Source: DATFXM01 sp035315885
GTDB taxonomy: Bacteria; Acidobacteriota; Blastocatellia; UBA7656
DNA length: 64,000 nt
Assembly (NCBI GenBank): GCA_035315885.1
Contig: DATFXM010000080.1
Coordinates: 1-64,000 of the forward strand
Direction of reading: 5' to 3'
Shown piece after piece: positions 6,044-15,320 of this stretch. The notes below the pieces were generated by a model. The model searched no databases. It saw nothing but the letters and a program-made list of their open reading frames with translations, and was not told the origin of the DNA. Every line of letters starts with the position of its first letter. The stretch's first letter is position 1. The position numbers and the translations under genes were made by a program.

Positions 6044-9007
6044 ATGAACAGGAAGGAACTCGATCAGGAGTTCGTCACTGCGTTTGTCGAATCACTTCCC
6101 GATCCCGAGGGTGCGCGGGCTTTTCTTCGCAGAATCCAACAGAACGAAATCTTCGACCACCTCAGAAGTCAGCCCCTCCTGTTATCCAGAGTTCTTACGA
6201 TCGCGTCTTACAGCCCCATGCTCGGCGAGACGATCCTGAGACACCCGGAATACGTCCTGTGGCTCCAACGGGAAGCGGGCCGCGACCTGCCTCTTCTGAA
6301 ATCCACCGAGAGGCTCTCACAAGACCTCGCACGCTTTGTCATAGGCACCATCAGCACCGATCGACGCACGAGTCTGGTGCGGTTCAAGCGGCGCGAGCTC
6401 CTCCGTATCTATCTCAGAGATTGTCTGGGCCTCGCCACTCTTTCAGAGACCACCGATGAGCTTTCAAACCTCGCCGACTCGATTCTCGCAGACGCTCTCG
6501 CGCAGGCCTATCAGGAGATGGTCAACCAGCATGGAGCGCCGCTTGAACGAGATGAGCGCGGCCGCATCGTCACCGCCGAAATGGTCATTGTTTCGCTGGG
6601 CAAACTTGGTTGCCGCGAACTCAACTACGCCTCGGATATCGACCTGTTCTTCCTCTATTCAACGCCGGGTCAAACAGCCGGCGACGGCCGTGCTGCGTCA
6701 TCGGTGATAACAAACAAGGAGTTCTTCACCAAAGTTGCCGAGCGCATCGTTCAGATGATTGGCAACAACTCGGGAGAAGGAGCTGTCTACAGAATCGACC
6801 TTCGGCTCCGCCCGTATGGACGCGACGGCGATCTTGTTTGGGACACCGCCCGCGCATCCGAGTACTACCGCGAAACCGCAGAGAACTGGGAACGGCAGAG
6901 CCTGATACGCGCGCGCGACTCCGCCGGCAGCCACCGAGTTGCTTCGGCTTTTCTCGAATCTGTCCGCGACGTGATCTTTTCAACCGACGTCCGCGAAGAC
7001 GCCATCAATGCCGTCAGACGCGTGCGAGAAAAGATTGAACGCAAGACTTCGACTCGGGGTGGGGGCTTTAATGTGAAGCTTGGACGCGGAGGAATTCGTG
7101 AGATCGAGTTTATCGCACAAGCGCTTCAGCTCCAGCACGGGGGGCGCGAACCGTGGGTCAGGTCTACGCAGACGTTGATAGTTCTTGCGCGACTCGCGGA
7201 AAAGGGCTTCCTCTCGGACGCCGAACGCGCGACGCTGTCGTCCGCTTATAACTTCCTTCGTATGGTCGAGCACCGCCTGCAGATGGAACACGGCGCCCAG
7301 ACCCACACACTTCCAACCGGTTCGGAGCGATTGAATCTCCTGGCTCGTCGGTGCGGTTACCTCTCGGGCGACGCAGCGCGCGAGTTTCTTGCCGATCTCG
7401 ACACTCATACCGCCGCAGTGCGGGCTGTCTACCAGAGAGTGTTCGAGAGACGCGATGAGGTCACGACACCGGAACCGCCACCGCAGGTCATCGGCGCCGA
7501 CGAAGAGTCGGAGCGTCTATTGCAAGCCGCTGTAAACGCGATATCGCGGCTGGCAGGTCACATTTCGCATGCGTCGATCGAGAGTGTTGCGCGGCAGGCG
7601 CTGGATCGTGCCCTCAACCGCCTGCGATCGCTCAAGAACCTGATCGGGTGGGTGGAGTCTGCAGAGACGCATCGCGAAACCGTCTGGGGCGAGCTGGGCC
7701 CTGAACGATTGGCGGGTTTGATCGAGAGGCTGACAATAGTCCTGAGCAGCCAATATCTCGCACAGATACTGATCCCTCGCCCGAGACTCGGCGAAGCGTT
7801 GCTCGGCGCGCCCGCGTTTCATTCCTGCGAGGAATACTTGCAAGTGTTGCGGCAAGCGAGTCACGGCGGTGAAACAACTTCGGCCAGGGCAGACGCGCTT
7901 CGCCGCGCGTGGTACGAACAGATCATCGGCATCGGGTACCGAGACATGATGAGCGTGGTCGAGATCGACTCGCCTGACTTGAGCGAAGCCGAGCGGATGG
8001 CCGCCAGGGCCGAGGCGATAATGAACAGCAATCGAGCGCAGACATCGCTGGCTGAGGCGGCGCTTCGGCGCGCGGTGGAAATCGCGCTTGGAGCGTGCGG
8101 CGTGGACGATGGGTCGGCGAGTCTGCTTCGCTTCTCGGTCCTTGGGCTCGGGCGACTGGGTCATGCGGGGATGGACTATGGGTCTGACCTTGACCTGATG
8201 GTGGTCTACGACGACGAGTCGTCGTGGCCGCCGGTCGAGCTGGACAGATCGCTGCTTGGTGACGGTGTCCTATCGGCGAGCGAGTTCTATTCCAAGTTTA
8301 CGTCTCAACTGGTGAATGTTCTGGGCCTGATCACTCGGGAGGGAATGATTTATCGAGTGGACTTGCGACTCCGGCCGGAAGGTAAGAGCGGTCCACTTGC
8401 TCGAGGCCTCGGGAGCCTGTTGGGTTATATCGAGAGCCGGGCTTCCGCGTGGGAGCACTCGGCGTATTTGAAAGCGCGCAAGATCGCAGGCGATCGTGGC
8501 TTTGGAGATGAGGTACAAAGGCGAATCTGCGAAGCGAGCTTCGATGCGGCATCGAGAAATCCAACTTTGAAGGAGCATCTGCGTGAGATGAGACTGCGAA
8601 TTGAGCGTGAGAAAGTTCGCGGCACGCGTCCCGATCTGAAGTGGGGCGCGGGAGGAGTGACTGATGCGTACTTCATCACCCGGTATCTTCAGCTTGCGCA
8701 TCATATCTATTTTCCACCTGAGCGCGGGACGGCAGCACTTATCTCGCATTTGAGTGAGCGAGGGGTTATAGACTCAGGGCAGGCGGTTCAGTTGCTGGAG
8801 GGGTACCGGTTCTTGAGGAGCGTCGATCACTGGTTGAGGTTGCTGCTGGAGAGGCCGACTTCGGTTTTACCTTCGTCTCCGGCGACGCTGGAGAGCCTGG
8901 CACGTGCGATTGGTCTTTCGTCAGGCAATCACGTGGAAGAAATGCTTGCGGGGCACTGCGCCGCGATGAGGCGGGTGTTTGATGAAGTTCTGAGTTCTGA
9001 GTCCTGA
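6044..9007 (+). CDS. glnE: Bifunctional glutamine synthetase adenylyltransferase/adenylyl-removing enzyme
   Basis: This 987-residue cytoplasmic enzyme adds AMP to a tyrosine of glutamine synthetase and removes it again, tuning ammonia assimilation to nitrogen supply. It has the expected two nucleotidyltransferase-fold halves. The first carries GKLG...SDIDLFF at about 186-203. The second carries GRLGH...GSDLDLMVVYDD at about 703-724. Each has the catalytic acidic DxD pair, and each is followed by a helical GlnD_UR_UTase-like region. Length is normal for the family. The last residues (EVLSSES) and the stop codon are encoded by a heptad repeat array, so the natural C-terminus may have been replaced by repeat sequence. 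No glnA or PII gene is nearby. Confidence 0.95.
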   Translation: MNRKELDQEFVTAFVESLPDPEGARAFLRRIQQNEIFDHLRSQPLLLSRVLTIASYSPMLGETILRHPEYVLWLQREAGRDLPLLKSTERLSQDLARFVIGTISTDRRTSLVRFKRRELLRIYLRDCLGLATLSETTDELSNLADSILADALAQAYQEMVNQHGAPLERDERGRIVTAEMVIVSLGKLGCRELNYASDIDLFFLYSTPGQTAGDGRAASSVITNKEFFTKVAERIVQMIGNNSGEGAVYRIDLRLRPYGRDGDLVWDTARASEYYRETAENWERQSLIRARDSAGSHRVASAFLESVRDVIFSTDVREDAINAVRRVREKIERKTSTRGGGFNVKLGRGGIREIEFIAQALQLQHGGREPWVRSTQTLIVLARLAEKGFLSDAERATLSSAYNFLRMVEHRLQMEHGAQTHTLPTGSERLNLLARRCGYLSGDAAREFLADLDTHTAAVRAVYQRVFERRDEVTTPEPPPQVIGADEESERLLQAAVNAISRLAGHISHASIESVARQALDRALNRLRSLKNLIGWVESAETHRETVWGELGPERLAGLIERLTIVLSSQYLAQILIPRPRLGEALLGAPAFHSCEEYLQVLRQASHGGETTSARADALRRAWYEQIIGIGYRDMMSVVEIDSPDLSEAERMAARAEAIMNSNRAQTSLAEAALRRAVEIALGACGVDDGSASLLRFSVLGLGRLGHAGMDYGSDLDLMVVYDDESSWPPVELDRSLLGDGVLSASEFYSKFTSQLVNVLGLITREGMIYRVDLRLRPEGKSGPLARGLGSLLGYIESRASAWEHSAYLKARKIAGDRGFGDEVQRRICEASFDAASRNPTLKEHLREMRLRIEREKVRGTRPDLKWGAGGVTDAYFITRYLQLAHHIYFPPERGTAALISHLSERGVIDSGQAVQLLEGYRFLRSVDHWLRLLLERPTSVLPSSPATLESLARAIGLSSGNHVEEMLAGHCAAMRRVFDEVLSSES

Positions 9008-9008
9008 G
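8986..9008. repeat. Heptad array containing the glnE stop codon
   Basis: Three GAGTTCT/GAGTCCT units read through the last codons of glnE. The TGA stop (9005-9007) is part of a repeat unit. Confidence 0.85.
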
Positions 9009-9094
9009 CGGTGTAGCCCCGGTGAGTCCTCGAACGGGCGTAATAACACCAAAAAAGTGCCGAGCCCGATGTCCCGGCGATCAGCTATCGAAAA

Positions 9095-10273
9095 CTATCG
9101 CTCGATCGCCATTGCCACTGCGTTCCCGCCACCAAGGCACAGTGCGGCCACACCTCGCTTCACATTTCGCCGTGCCATTTCGTATAGCAACGTAATCAGA
9201 ATCCGAGCCCCGCTCGCCCCGATTGGATGCCCAAGCGCCACCGCACCGCCGTTCACATTCACCTTCTCGGGATCGATGCCAAGCTCCTTTATTATGGCCA
9301 CTAGCTGAACAGAAAACGCCTCATTTATCTCGAACAGGTCTACGTCTGACAGGCTCCAGCCAGCGCGCTCAAGCGTTGACTGTATTGCCAGCAGGGGCGC
9401 CATCATAACCAGCTTTGGTTCGATACCGCTTGTGGATTGAGCGACGATTCGCGCCAACGGAGTTGTTCCGAGCCGTTTGGCCGCCGCTGCCGACGCAACC
9501 ACCAGCGCCGCGCCTCCATCGTTTACGCCCGGGGCGTTCCCGGCGGTCACCGTGCCATCAGATTTGAAAGCGGGCTTGAGCCGCGACAGTGCATCCAGCG
9601 ACGTGTCAGCGCGCGGGCCCTCATCGGAACCAATTGTCAGCGGAGGCCCTTTCCGCTGGGGGATCTCGATAGGGACTATCTCCTGATCGAATTTACCTTC
9701 GGCTGCAGCGGCGACTGCCTTGCGATGAGAATTCAATGCGTACTCATCCTGTTCGCGCCGGCCGATGTCATACTTTTCCGCTACTACTTCTCCGGTGCAG
9801 CCCATATGCCAGTCGTCGAACGCGCACCAGAGTCCATCGGCTATCATTGAATCAATAAGTTCACCGTTGCCCAACCGGTAGCCTTCGCGGGCACCCTTCA
9901 AGAGGTAAGGAGCATTAGTCATCGACTCCATGCCGCCGGCTACTGCGATCTCGATTTCGCCTACGCGTATTCCGTTGGCCGCCAGCATCACCGACTTCAG
10001 ACCGGACCCGCAGACCTTATTGATGGTCAAAGCCGCGACCTTGTCCGGAATTCCGGCGCGCAAGGCGACCTGGCGCGCGGGATTCTGCCCATTCCCTGCC
10101 TGCACCACGTTCCCCATTATGACTTCATCGACTGTTGCGGCATCGATGCGAGCGCGTTCAATGGCTGCTCGCGCAGCGATGACTCCGAGGTCGACCGCTG
10201 AGAAAGTCTTCAGTTGACCGAGCAATTTCCCGACTGGTGTTCTTGCGCCCGACAAAATCACCGGCTCTGTCAT
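9095..10273 (-). CDS. Acetyl-CoA C-acyltransferase (thiolase)
   Basis: A 392-residue thiolase that condenses or cleaves acyl-CoA and acetyl-CoA, in beta-oxidation or acetoacetyl-CoA synthesis. The active-site residues are in place: nucleophile C88 in NKVCGSGLKS, H349 in ALGHPIGASG and C379 in CLGGGNAVA. The start at 10273 is supported by GGAGGTG nine bases upstream. An upstream ATG at 10330 would add a cysteine-rich stretch not typical of thiolases. Length matches biosynthetic and degradative thiolases (about 390 residues). It stands alone between glnE and the sugar-nucleotide genes, so the pathway is not fixed by context. Confidence 0.93.
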   Translation of the reverse strand: MTEPVILSGARTPVGKLLGQLKTFSAVDLGVIAARAAIERARIDAATVDEVIMGNVVQAGNGQNPARQVALRAGIPDKVAALTINKVCGSGLKSVMLAANGIRVGEIEIAVAGGMESMTNAPYLLKGAREGYRLGNGELIDSMIADGLWCAFDDWHMGCTGEVVAEKYDIGRREQDEYALNSHRKAVAAAAEGKFDQEIVPIEIPQRKGPPLTIGSDEGPRADTSLDALSRLKPAFKSDGTVTAGNAPGVNDGGAALVVASAAAAKRLGTTPLARIVAQSTSGIEPKLVMMAPLLAIQSTLERAGWSLSDVDLFEINEAFSVQLVAIIKELGIDPEKVNVNGGAVALGHPIGASGARILITLLYEMARRNVKRGVAALCLGGGNAVAMAIER

Positions 10274-10324
10274 GTTCGAAACACCTCCGTAGTTCAAGAG
10301 TCTATTGTAACAGCGGCAGCCAGG

Positions 10325-10478
10325 AGGCAATAGGCAGTGGGAGGTTTCGGGTCTAGGGTTTCGGGTTCCTTTGATTCAGTTTTCTATCCCTTAAATCAAA
10401 ATATCACTAACAATCGTACTACCCTCAATCTAACGAAACCGAAATACTAAACCCTAAACCTCCTACTCCCTACTGCCT
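10325..10478 (+). mobile_element. MITE-like inverted-repeat element, copy 1
   Basis: This non-coding element of about 154 bp has imperfect terminal inverted repeats: AGGCAGTGGGAGG at 10332-10344 against CCTCCTACTCCCTACTGCCT at 10459-10478. GTTTCGGG/TTTAGGG heptads lie just inside the ends. Its inner core (TTCTATCCCT...ACTACCCTCAATCTAACGAA) matches the reverse complement of the element at 49098-49293, so this is a dispersed repeat and not a simple terminator. It occupies most of the gap between the thiolase and nucleotidyltransferase promoters. No transposase is present. Confidence 0.75.
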
Positions 10479-10559
10479 CTGAGTTTGAAAATGCGATCCG
10501 CGCAATGGTAGACTCTGACGTTAATTAATCCAACATTAGCCTAGGAGCGGCAATCACAC

Positions 10560-11591
10560 ATGCAGGCACTCATATTAGCGGGAGGTAAAGGTACTCGACT
10601 GCGCCCGCTCACGATGCACACTCCAAAGCCGGTTGTGCCACTCGCGAACAAGCCTTTTCTCCTTTATCAGCTTGAACTCCTTAAGCGCGCCGACGTGCGT
10701 GACGTGATCCTGTCTCTCTCGTATCAGCCTCATAAGATCGAAGACAGGTTGGGCGACGGAACCGACTACGACGTGCGCATCAGCTACACCGTTGAAACCT
10801 CGCCGCTCGGTACCGCAGGCGCTTACCGTCACGCGGCCGGCCTGATTCGCGAGACCACCGTAGTGTTCAATGGCGACGTCCTCACCGATCTGGATCTAAA
10901 CGAGGTAATCAAACTTCACAAGGAGCGTAACGCAACGGCGACAATCGTGCTCGTACCGGTCGCCAATCCAACCGCTTACGGTCTGGTGGAAAGTGATGAG
11001 GCTGGAAGAGTCAAAAGATTTCTCGAGAAGCCAAAGCCGGAAGAAGTCACCTGCAACACCATCAACGCGGGAGTCTACATACTCGAGCCGCGTGTGCTCG
11101 ACTACGTCCCTGAAGGCGAACCGTTCATGTTTGAGTACGGTGTATTCCCTCAGCTTCTCGAGAACGGAGAGCACTTCTTTGCGTACGTCTTCAACGGCTA
11201 CTGGAAAGACATCGGAACCTCCGCAAGTTATCTCGAGGCCAACATGGACGTGATCAACGGCCGAGTGCACGTGCTGCCACGATCGGCTCACGAGCAAGGC
11301 GAGAAGTTTGACGCGGCCGCCGCCATCGGCGATACCGCGATTGTTGATCCTACGTGTACTCTGAGGGCAGGCGTTGAGATCATCAACTCTGTTGTGAGTC
11401 GCAACTGCTTCATCGAAGAGAACGCACGGATCGAAGACTCCGTTATCCGTGGCGGCTCGCGCGTCGGAGCAGGAGCCCTGGTTCAGGGCGCGGTCGTTGG
11501 CAAGAGTTGTCACATCGGAAAAAACGTCGTCGTAGCTCCGGGCGCCGTTCTCGGCGATAAGAGCGTCCTTACAGACTACTCGCAGGTGTAA
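10560..11591 (+). CDS. Sugar-phosphate nucleotidyltransferase (mannose-1-phosphate guanylyltransferase type)
   Basis: This 343-residue enzyme transfers a nucleotide to a sugar-1-phosphate to make an NDP-sugar for cell-surface glycans. The N-terminal Rossmann domain opens with LILAGGKGTRLRPLT (about 4-18) and KPVVPLANKPF, the nucleotide-binding and sugar-phosphate signature. FNGDVLTDLD (about 102) is the metal-binding GD motif. The C-terminus from about residue 255 has hexapeptide repeats (left-handed beta-helix) such as CTLRAGVEIINSVV and NARIEDSVI. It is followed nine bases later by a heptosyltransferase gene, which fits a role in lipopolysaccharide precursor supply. The actual sugar (mannose or another) cannot be read from the sequence. 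Confidence 0.85.
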   Translation: MQALILAGGKGTRLRPLTMHTPKPVVPLANKPFLLYQLELLKRADVRDVILSLSYQPHKIEDRLGDGTDYDVRISYTVETSPLGTAGAYRHAAGLIRETTVVFNGDVLTDLDLNEVIKLHKERNATATIVLVPVANPTAYGLVESDEAGRVKRFLEKPKPEEVTCNTINAGVYILEPRVLDYVPEGEPFMFEYGVFPQLLENGEHFFAYVFNGYWKDIGTSASYLEANMDVINGRVHVLPRSAHEQGEKFDAAAAIGDTAIVDPTCTLRAGVEIINSVVSRNCFIEENARIEDSVIRGGSRVGAGALVQGAVVGKSCHIGKNVVVAPGAVLGDKSVLTDYSQV

Positions 11592-11600
11592 AGTGAGCGC

Positions 11601-12677
11601 ATGACCCTTGATGCGGCCACCGAGCGCAACCTAATGCCCGGCTCGGTTCTTATTCGCGTTCCGAATTGGGTCGGTGACGCGGTGATGTCCGTGCCCGCCC
11701 TGCGAGCGTTTCGGCGGATCTTCCTGCGCTCCAAAGTCACGTTGCTCGCTCGACCGTCTGTCGCAGGTCTCTTCGAAGACGAGGGCCTCGCCGATGACAC
11801 GATTCTCCTATCAGAAGCCGGGGGACCGATCCGCAGGTTTCTTTCCGACGCCGGTTCGATTTATCGTCGACGATTCGAGCTGGCACTTCTCCTTCCAAAT
11901 TCAATCGGCGCGGCACTGCTGGCTCGAGCGGGTGGGGTAAAGCGGCTTGCCGGATATCCGACTGATGGGCGCGGCGTGCTTCTGGATTGCGCAGTTCCGT
12001 TTGAAACGGATTATCGAGCTCGTCATCAGGTCAGATACTATTCAAACATCGCTGCGCACATTGAAGAGAGCATGACCGGCTCAACGCAGATTGATCTGGA
12101 TGCGCAGCCCGAACTTCACATAAAGGACGAGCAGGTACGAGGTGCGATAGAGCTGCTCGAGAACTGCGGTGTGAACCCGTCCAGACCGTTGTTGGCGGTC
12201 AATCCGGGCGCGACTAACAGTGATGCTAAGCGGTGGCTGGTCGAACGTTTTGCAGAAGCCGCCGATCGGCTGCACGCAAGCGAGGGGCTGCAACCGGTAA
12301 TCGTGGGGACGAGCTCAGACCGGAGCATCGCCGAAGAAGTCGCCGCCACCATGCGTACTCGACCGGCCATTCTTGCGGGTCGGACTACGATCACTCAGGT
12401 AAAGGCGTTGCTGTCATGCTGTTCGTTGTTGATCTCAAACGACACCGGTGCGGCACACATTGCGGCGGCGTTGCAGGTCCCGACTGTAGTTATCTTCGGT
12501 CCTACGGAACATCACTCGACGCGACCGATGTCCGACAAAGCCGCGATTGTGAGGCGTGATGTTGAGTGTTCGCCTTGCATGCTGCGGACATGTCCTATCG
12601 ATCACCGGTGCATGACCCGGGTTACGGTTGATGATGTGCTCCAGACGACGAAGGCACTATTGGGTTCTGATTGCTGA
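11601..12677 (+). CDS. waaF: ADP-heptose:LPS heptosyltransferase (GT9 family)
   Basis: This 358-residue glycosyltransferase adds heptose to the lipopolysaccharide inner core at the cytoplasmic face of the inner membrane. Family motifs are clear: an N-terminal IRVPNWVGDAVMSVPALRAF segment, NPGATNSDAKRW (about residues 197-208) and the ADP-heptose-binding SNDTGAAHIAAALQVPT followed by VIFGPT. The length is typical of WaaF. It is coupled to the upstream nucleotidyltransferase gene (nine bases between them). The C-terminal CSPCMLRTCPIDHRCM cluster of cysteines is common in heptosyltransferase II. WaaF is preferred to WaaC or WaaQ on these features, with moderate certainty. Confidence 0.87.
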   Translation: MTLDAATERNLMPGSVLIRVPNWVGDAVMSVPALRAFRRIFLRSKVTLLARPSVAGLFEDEGLADDTILLSEAGGPIRRFLSDAGSIYRRRFELALLLPNSIGAALLARAGGVKRLAGYPTDGRGVLLDCAVPFETDYRARHQVRYYSNIAAHIEESMTGSTQIDLDAQPELHIKDEQVRGAIELLENCGVNPSRPLLAVNPGATNSDAKRWLVERFAEAADRLHASEGLQPVIVGTSSDRSIAEEVAATMRTRPAILAGRTTITQVKALLSCCSLLISNDTGAAHIAAALQVPTVVIFGPTEHHSTRPMSDKAAIVRRDVECSPCMLRTCPIDHRCMTRVTVDDVLQTTKALLGSDC

Positions 12678-12698
12678 GCAGGTTCTCAGCGGAATGTC

Positions 12699-12726
12699 AG
12701 ATTTCAGATTTCAAATTTCAAATCTA
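12699..12726. repeat. Four heptads ending on the stop codon of the serine hydrolase
   Basis: Four exact 7-bp units (AGATTTC, AGATTTC, AAATTTC, AAATCTA) occupy 12699-12726. CTA at 12724-12726 is the TAG stop of the minus-strand gene. The unit sequence is unrelated to GAGTTCT but the period is the same. Confidence 0.75.
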
Positions 12727-14196
12727 TTTCGATGCGCGGGCGTCCAACGTAGACGCAACCAGCGCGCGCATCTTTTCCTGTACCGGCTGGGCTCCGCGGC
12801 TGTAGTTCGACATCACGATCGCGGTCCAACCCGAACCAAGGAACATATCCAGATTTGAATTAATTCCCGGAAAGCCGCCTCCGTGACCGGCGATCTGCGC
12901 ATCGGTTTCGATCTGAAACCCATAGCCGTAGCCCGGTGAATTCAACTCGGGCTTCGGCGACAGCAGCAGCTTTACGTACTCCGCACCTACAAGCTTGTTT
13001 GATCGAAGCGCGACAGCGAACTTCAACAAGTCTTCAACAGTGGAATACCCGCCCCCCTGCGGCCCTCCCCTCAGCACGTGCATGAAGATGTTGTTCTTGA
13101 ATGAGACTCCAGCGTCTGAGAACTCTTTGTCGTAGCCTACAGCCAGATTGGGATTAACCTTGTCCAACTCATAACAATCGCTGTTTATCATCGCGGCAGG
13201 CTTGGTGATGTTCTCACGCACATAGTCGTAGTAGCTCTGCCCGGTTACTTTTTCGATCACCGCACCCAGCACCAGCATCCCGGTGTTGCTGTACTGCCAT
13301 TTGGTACCTGGCTCGAACTGAAGCTTTTCGTCGGCGGCCGCCCGTTTCATCATGTCGTCCACCGTACGATAAAGTGCTCGCGACGATTCAGACCATTGCT
13401 TGCTGAAGTATCCTCCAAGCCCGGCAGTGTGAGTGAGCAGATTCTTGATCTTGATCTTTTCAGCCGAGGCCTTGTCCGGAAAGTCCGGAATGTACTTCGC
13501 GAGAGGGTCGTCAAAGGAGAGCTTTCCGCGTTCGACGAGCTGTGCGATAGCGACCGCGGTAAACATCTTGTTCATCGAGCCGAGATTGAACTTGGTGTCG
13601 ATTCGGTTTGGGACATTAAAATCTTTGTTTGCGATTCCATATGCTCCTTTGAAGATCGGCACGCCGTCTTTAGCAAGCAACACCGTCCCTGAAAACAGAT
13701 CGGCATCGACCAGCTTTCGCACGAATGCGTCGAGTTCCTGTGCTACTTGCTCGTTTGTGAGTTTCCTGGCCGACTGCTCGGACGCGGGAGGTTTCGGTTG
13801 ACGCAGGCCAAGTCCCGCAATTCTATAAGGCGCCTGCGGCTCGACGCGAACGACCACCGCGAGCCATTCGCCGGTGAGCCTGGCCTTGAGCAACGCGGTC
13901 ACTTCGTTCGGTTTTTCAGCCTGCACGCTATGGAACTCGACCCCGCGTGTGAAGTCATGTACCGACGAGAGGAAATCCAGATGCTGCTCCATCGGTATGT
14001 TCAGAAAGTTTGGTGCGAAGTTTTCGCCGGCGTATTTGCGGAGCTCCGCGCGATTGCCGGAGTCCAGCAGCTTCACGAATTCCTTTGCCCGGCGCAGGGC
14101 TGGGGTCTCGGACTGGGCGGTTTGCGAGGCTCCCGCCACGGCAAACGAACAGGTCAGCAACAACACGAGCGTGAATTTTTTCGTCTGTGAAAGCAT
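12724..14196 (-). CDS. Exported class C beta-lactamase-like serine hydrolase
   Basis: This 490-residue protein has a signal peptide (about 1-23). A domain of about 110 residues follows, with a possible DUF3887-like or nuclear transport factor-like fold (HLDFLSSVHDFTRG). The penicillin-binding/beta-lactamase domain runs from about 150. Catalytic motifs are intact: S207-M-N-K210, Y302-S-N304 and HGGG at 438-441, the last replacing KTG as in esterase/peptidase members. The family includes carboxypeptidases, esterases and beta-lactamases, so the substrate is unknown. The start at 14196 is chosen because GGGAGG lies six bases before it. Another ATG lies two codons upstream. It is divergent from the LysR gene, which may regulate it as in ampR-ampC pairs. 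That is an inference from position. Confidence 0.88.
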   Translation of the reverse strand: MLSQTKKFTLVLLLTCSFAVAGASQTAQSETPALRRAKEFVKLLDSGNRAELRKYAGENFAPNFLNIPMEQHLDFLSSVHDFTRGVEFHSVQAEKPNEVTALLKARLTGEWLAVVVRVEPQAPYRIAGLGLRQPKPPASEQSARKLTNEQVAQELDAFVRKLVDADLFSGTVLLAKDGVPIFKGAYGIANKDFNVPNRIDTKFNLGSMNKMFTAVAIAQLVERGKLSFDDPLAKYIPDFPDKASAEKIKIKNLLTHTAGLGGYFSKQWSESSRALYRTVDDMMKRAAADEKLQFEPGTKWQYSNTGMLVLGAVIEKVTGQSYYDYVRENITKPAAMINSDCYELDKVNPNLAVGYDKEFSDAGVSFKNNIFMHVLRGGPQGGGYSTVEDLLKFAVALRSNKLVGAEYVKLLLSPKPELNSPGYGYGFQIETDAQIAGHGGGFPGINSNLDMFLGSGWTAIVMSNYSRGAQPVQEKMRALVASTLDARASK

Positions 14197-14217
14197 GATC
14201 ATCCTCCCCAGCGGAGC

Positions 14218-14300
14218 ATTGAGTTGTGAGTACCCGCTTTGAGTTCTGAGTTGTGATCGATAAATCAGAGTTCTCACTTATAACTCAGTACTCGAAACCT
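14218..14300. repeat. Degenerate heptad inverted pair between divergent genes
   Basis: GAGTTGTGAGT...GAGTTCTGAGTTGTGA on the left (14220-14255) and GAGTTCTCACTTATAACTCAGTACTC on the right (14268-14295) are imperfect members of the heptad family. They lie in the divergent promoter region of the serine hydrolase and LysR genes. Confidence 0.6.
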
Positions 14301-14365
14301 GCCTATTAGAACGATAATGAGGGAAATTCGTTCGATGGATTGTGATAATATGCTTCATTCACGAT

Positions 14366-15298
14366 ATGAATATCAAATCATTCGACCTGAACCTGCTGCT
14401 TGCTTTTGAATCGCTGATGACCGAGCGAAGCGTCACTCGCGCCGCGAGACGGGTCAACCTCAGCCAGCCTGCAATGAGCAACGCGCTCGCAAGATTGCGC
14501 CGCACGTTTGACGATCCGCTTCTGGTCAGAACCCCCGAGGGGATGAAGCCGACGCCCATGGCCCTTTCGGTAATCGTTCCGGTTCGCGCGGCGCTATCTC
14601 AACTGCGAGGCGCGCTGGAAGAAAAACCCGCCTTTGATCCGGCGGCCTCCGAGCGGTCGTTTCAGCTACTCGCCAACGACTATGCTGAGATGCTGCTCTT
14701 TCCACCGGTGCTCGAGAGGATCTCAGCTCAGGCCGTCGGAGTGACTCTTCGAATCGATCGCCAGCGCAGTCTGTTTCAGCCGCCGACATCCGCTTCGCTG
14801 GCAGAAGCTCACGACCTGGCAGTCGGTTTCTTTCCCGATGCCCTGTCCCTCGACCGAAGCATTCACTCGCAGTTCTTGTGGGAGGAGAAAAATGTCTGCG
14901 TGGCGCGGCGCGATCACCCTTCGGTTCGAGGGAAGATCTCGCTTCGGAGATACGCAACGCTGCGCCACGTGGCGGTGTTCTACAAATCAGAAGGATCCGG
15001 TGTAGTCGATACGATTCTGGAACAGCGCGGTTATTCGCGACGGGTTGCGAGCTTCGTCCCTCACTTTGCCACGGTCCCGTTCATCGTTGCCGCGTCGGAC
15101 CTCATAGCCACCATGCCTGAGCGTCTCGCGCTAAAGCTGTCGCCGGTTTTGAAGCTTCAAGTTCTTCCGGTTCCAATAGCGATCCCGCCTTTTCGACTCA
15201 CGATGTTGTGGCACAGCCACAGCGATCGCGATCCGGCGCACATCTGGCTTCGCGGGCTCATTGCGGAGGCTGCAGCCCGGGTTGATCATTCGGCTTAG
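14366..15298 (+). CDS. LysR-family transcriptional regulator
   Basis: This 310-residue DNA-binding regulator has an N-terminal winged helix-turn-helix (about 1-62, with FDLNLLLAFESLMTERSVTR and SQPAMSNALARLR) and a C-terminal effector-binding domain. The sequence style (MNIKSFDLNLLLAFE, DDPLLVRTPEGMKPT) matches the NodD/NahR/LeuO branch of the family. The ATG at 14366 is chosen because it places the conserved helix at the usual distance from the N-terminus. Eight upstream codons add nothing recognisable. It is divergent from the serine hydrolase gene with 169 bases between them, which is the normal arrangement for a LysR regulator and its target. The effector is unknown. Confidence 0.92.
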   Translation: MNIKSFDLNLLLAFESLMTERSVTRAARRVNLSQPAMSNALARLRRTFDDPLLVRTPEGMKPTPMALSVIVPVRAALSQLRGALEEKPAFDPAASERSFQLLANDYAEMLLFPPVLERISAQAVGVTLRIDRQRSLFQPPTSASLAEAHDLAVGFFPDALSLDRSIHSQFLWEEKNVCVARRDHPSVRGKISLRRYATLRHVAVFYKSEGSGVVDTILEQRGYSRRVASFVPHFATVPFIVAASDLIATMPERLALKLSPVLKLQVLPVPIAIPPFRLTMLWHSHSDRDPAHIWLRGLIAEAAARVDHSA

Positions 15299-15320
15299 AA
15301 AGCCGCAGTTCGATTCTCTT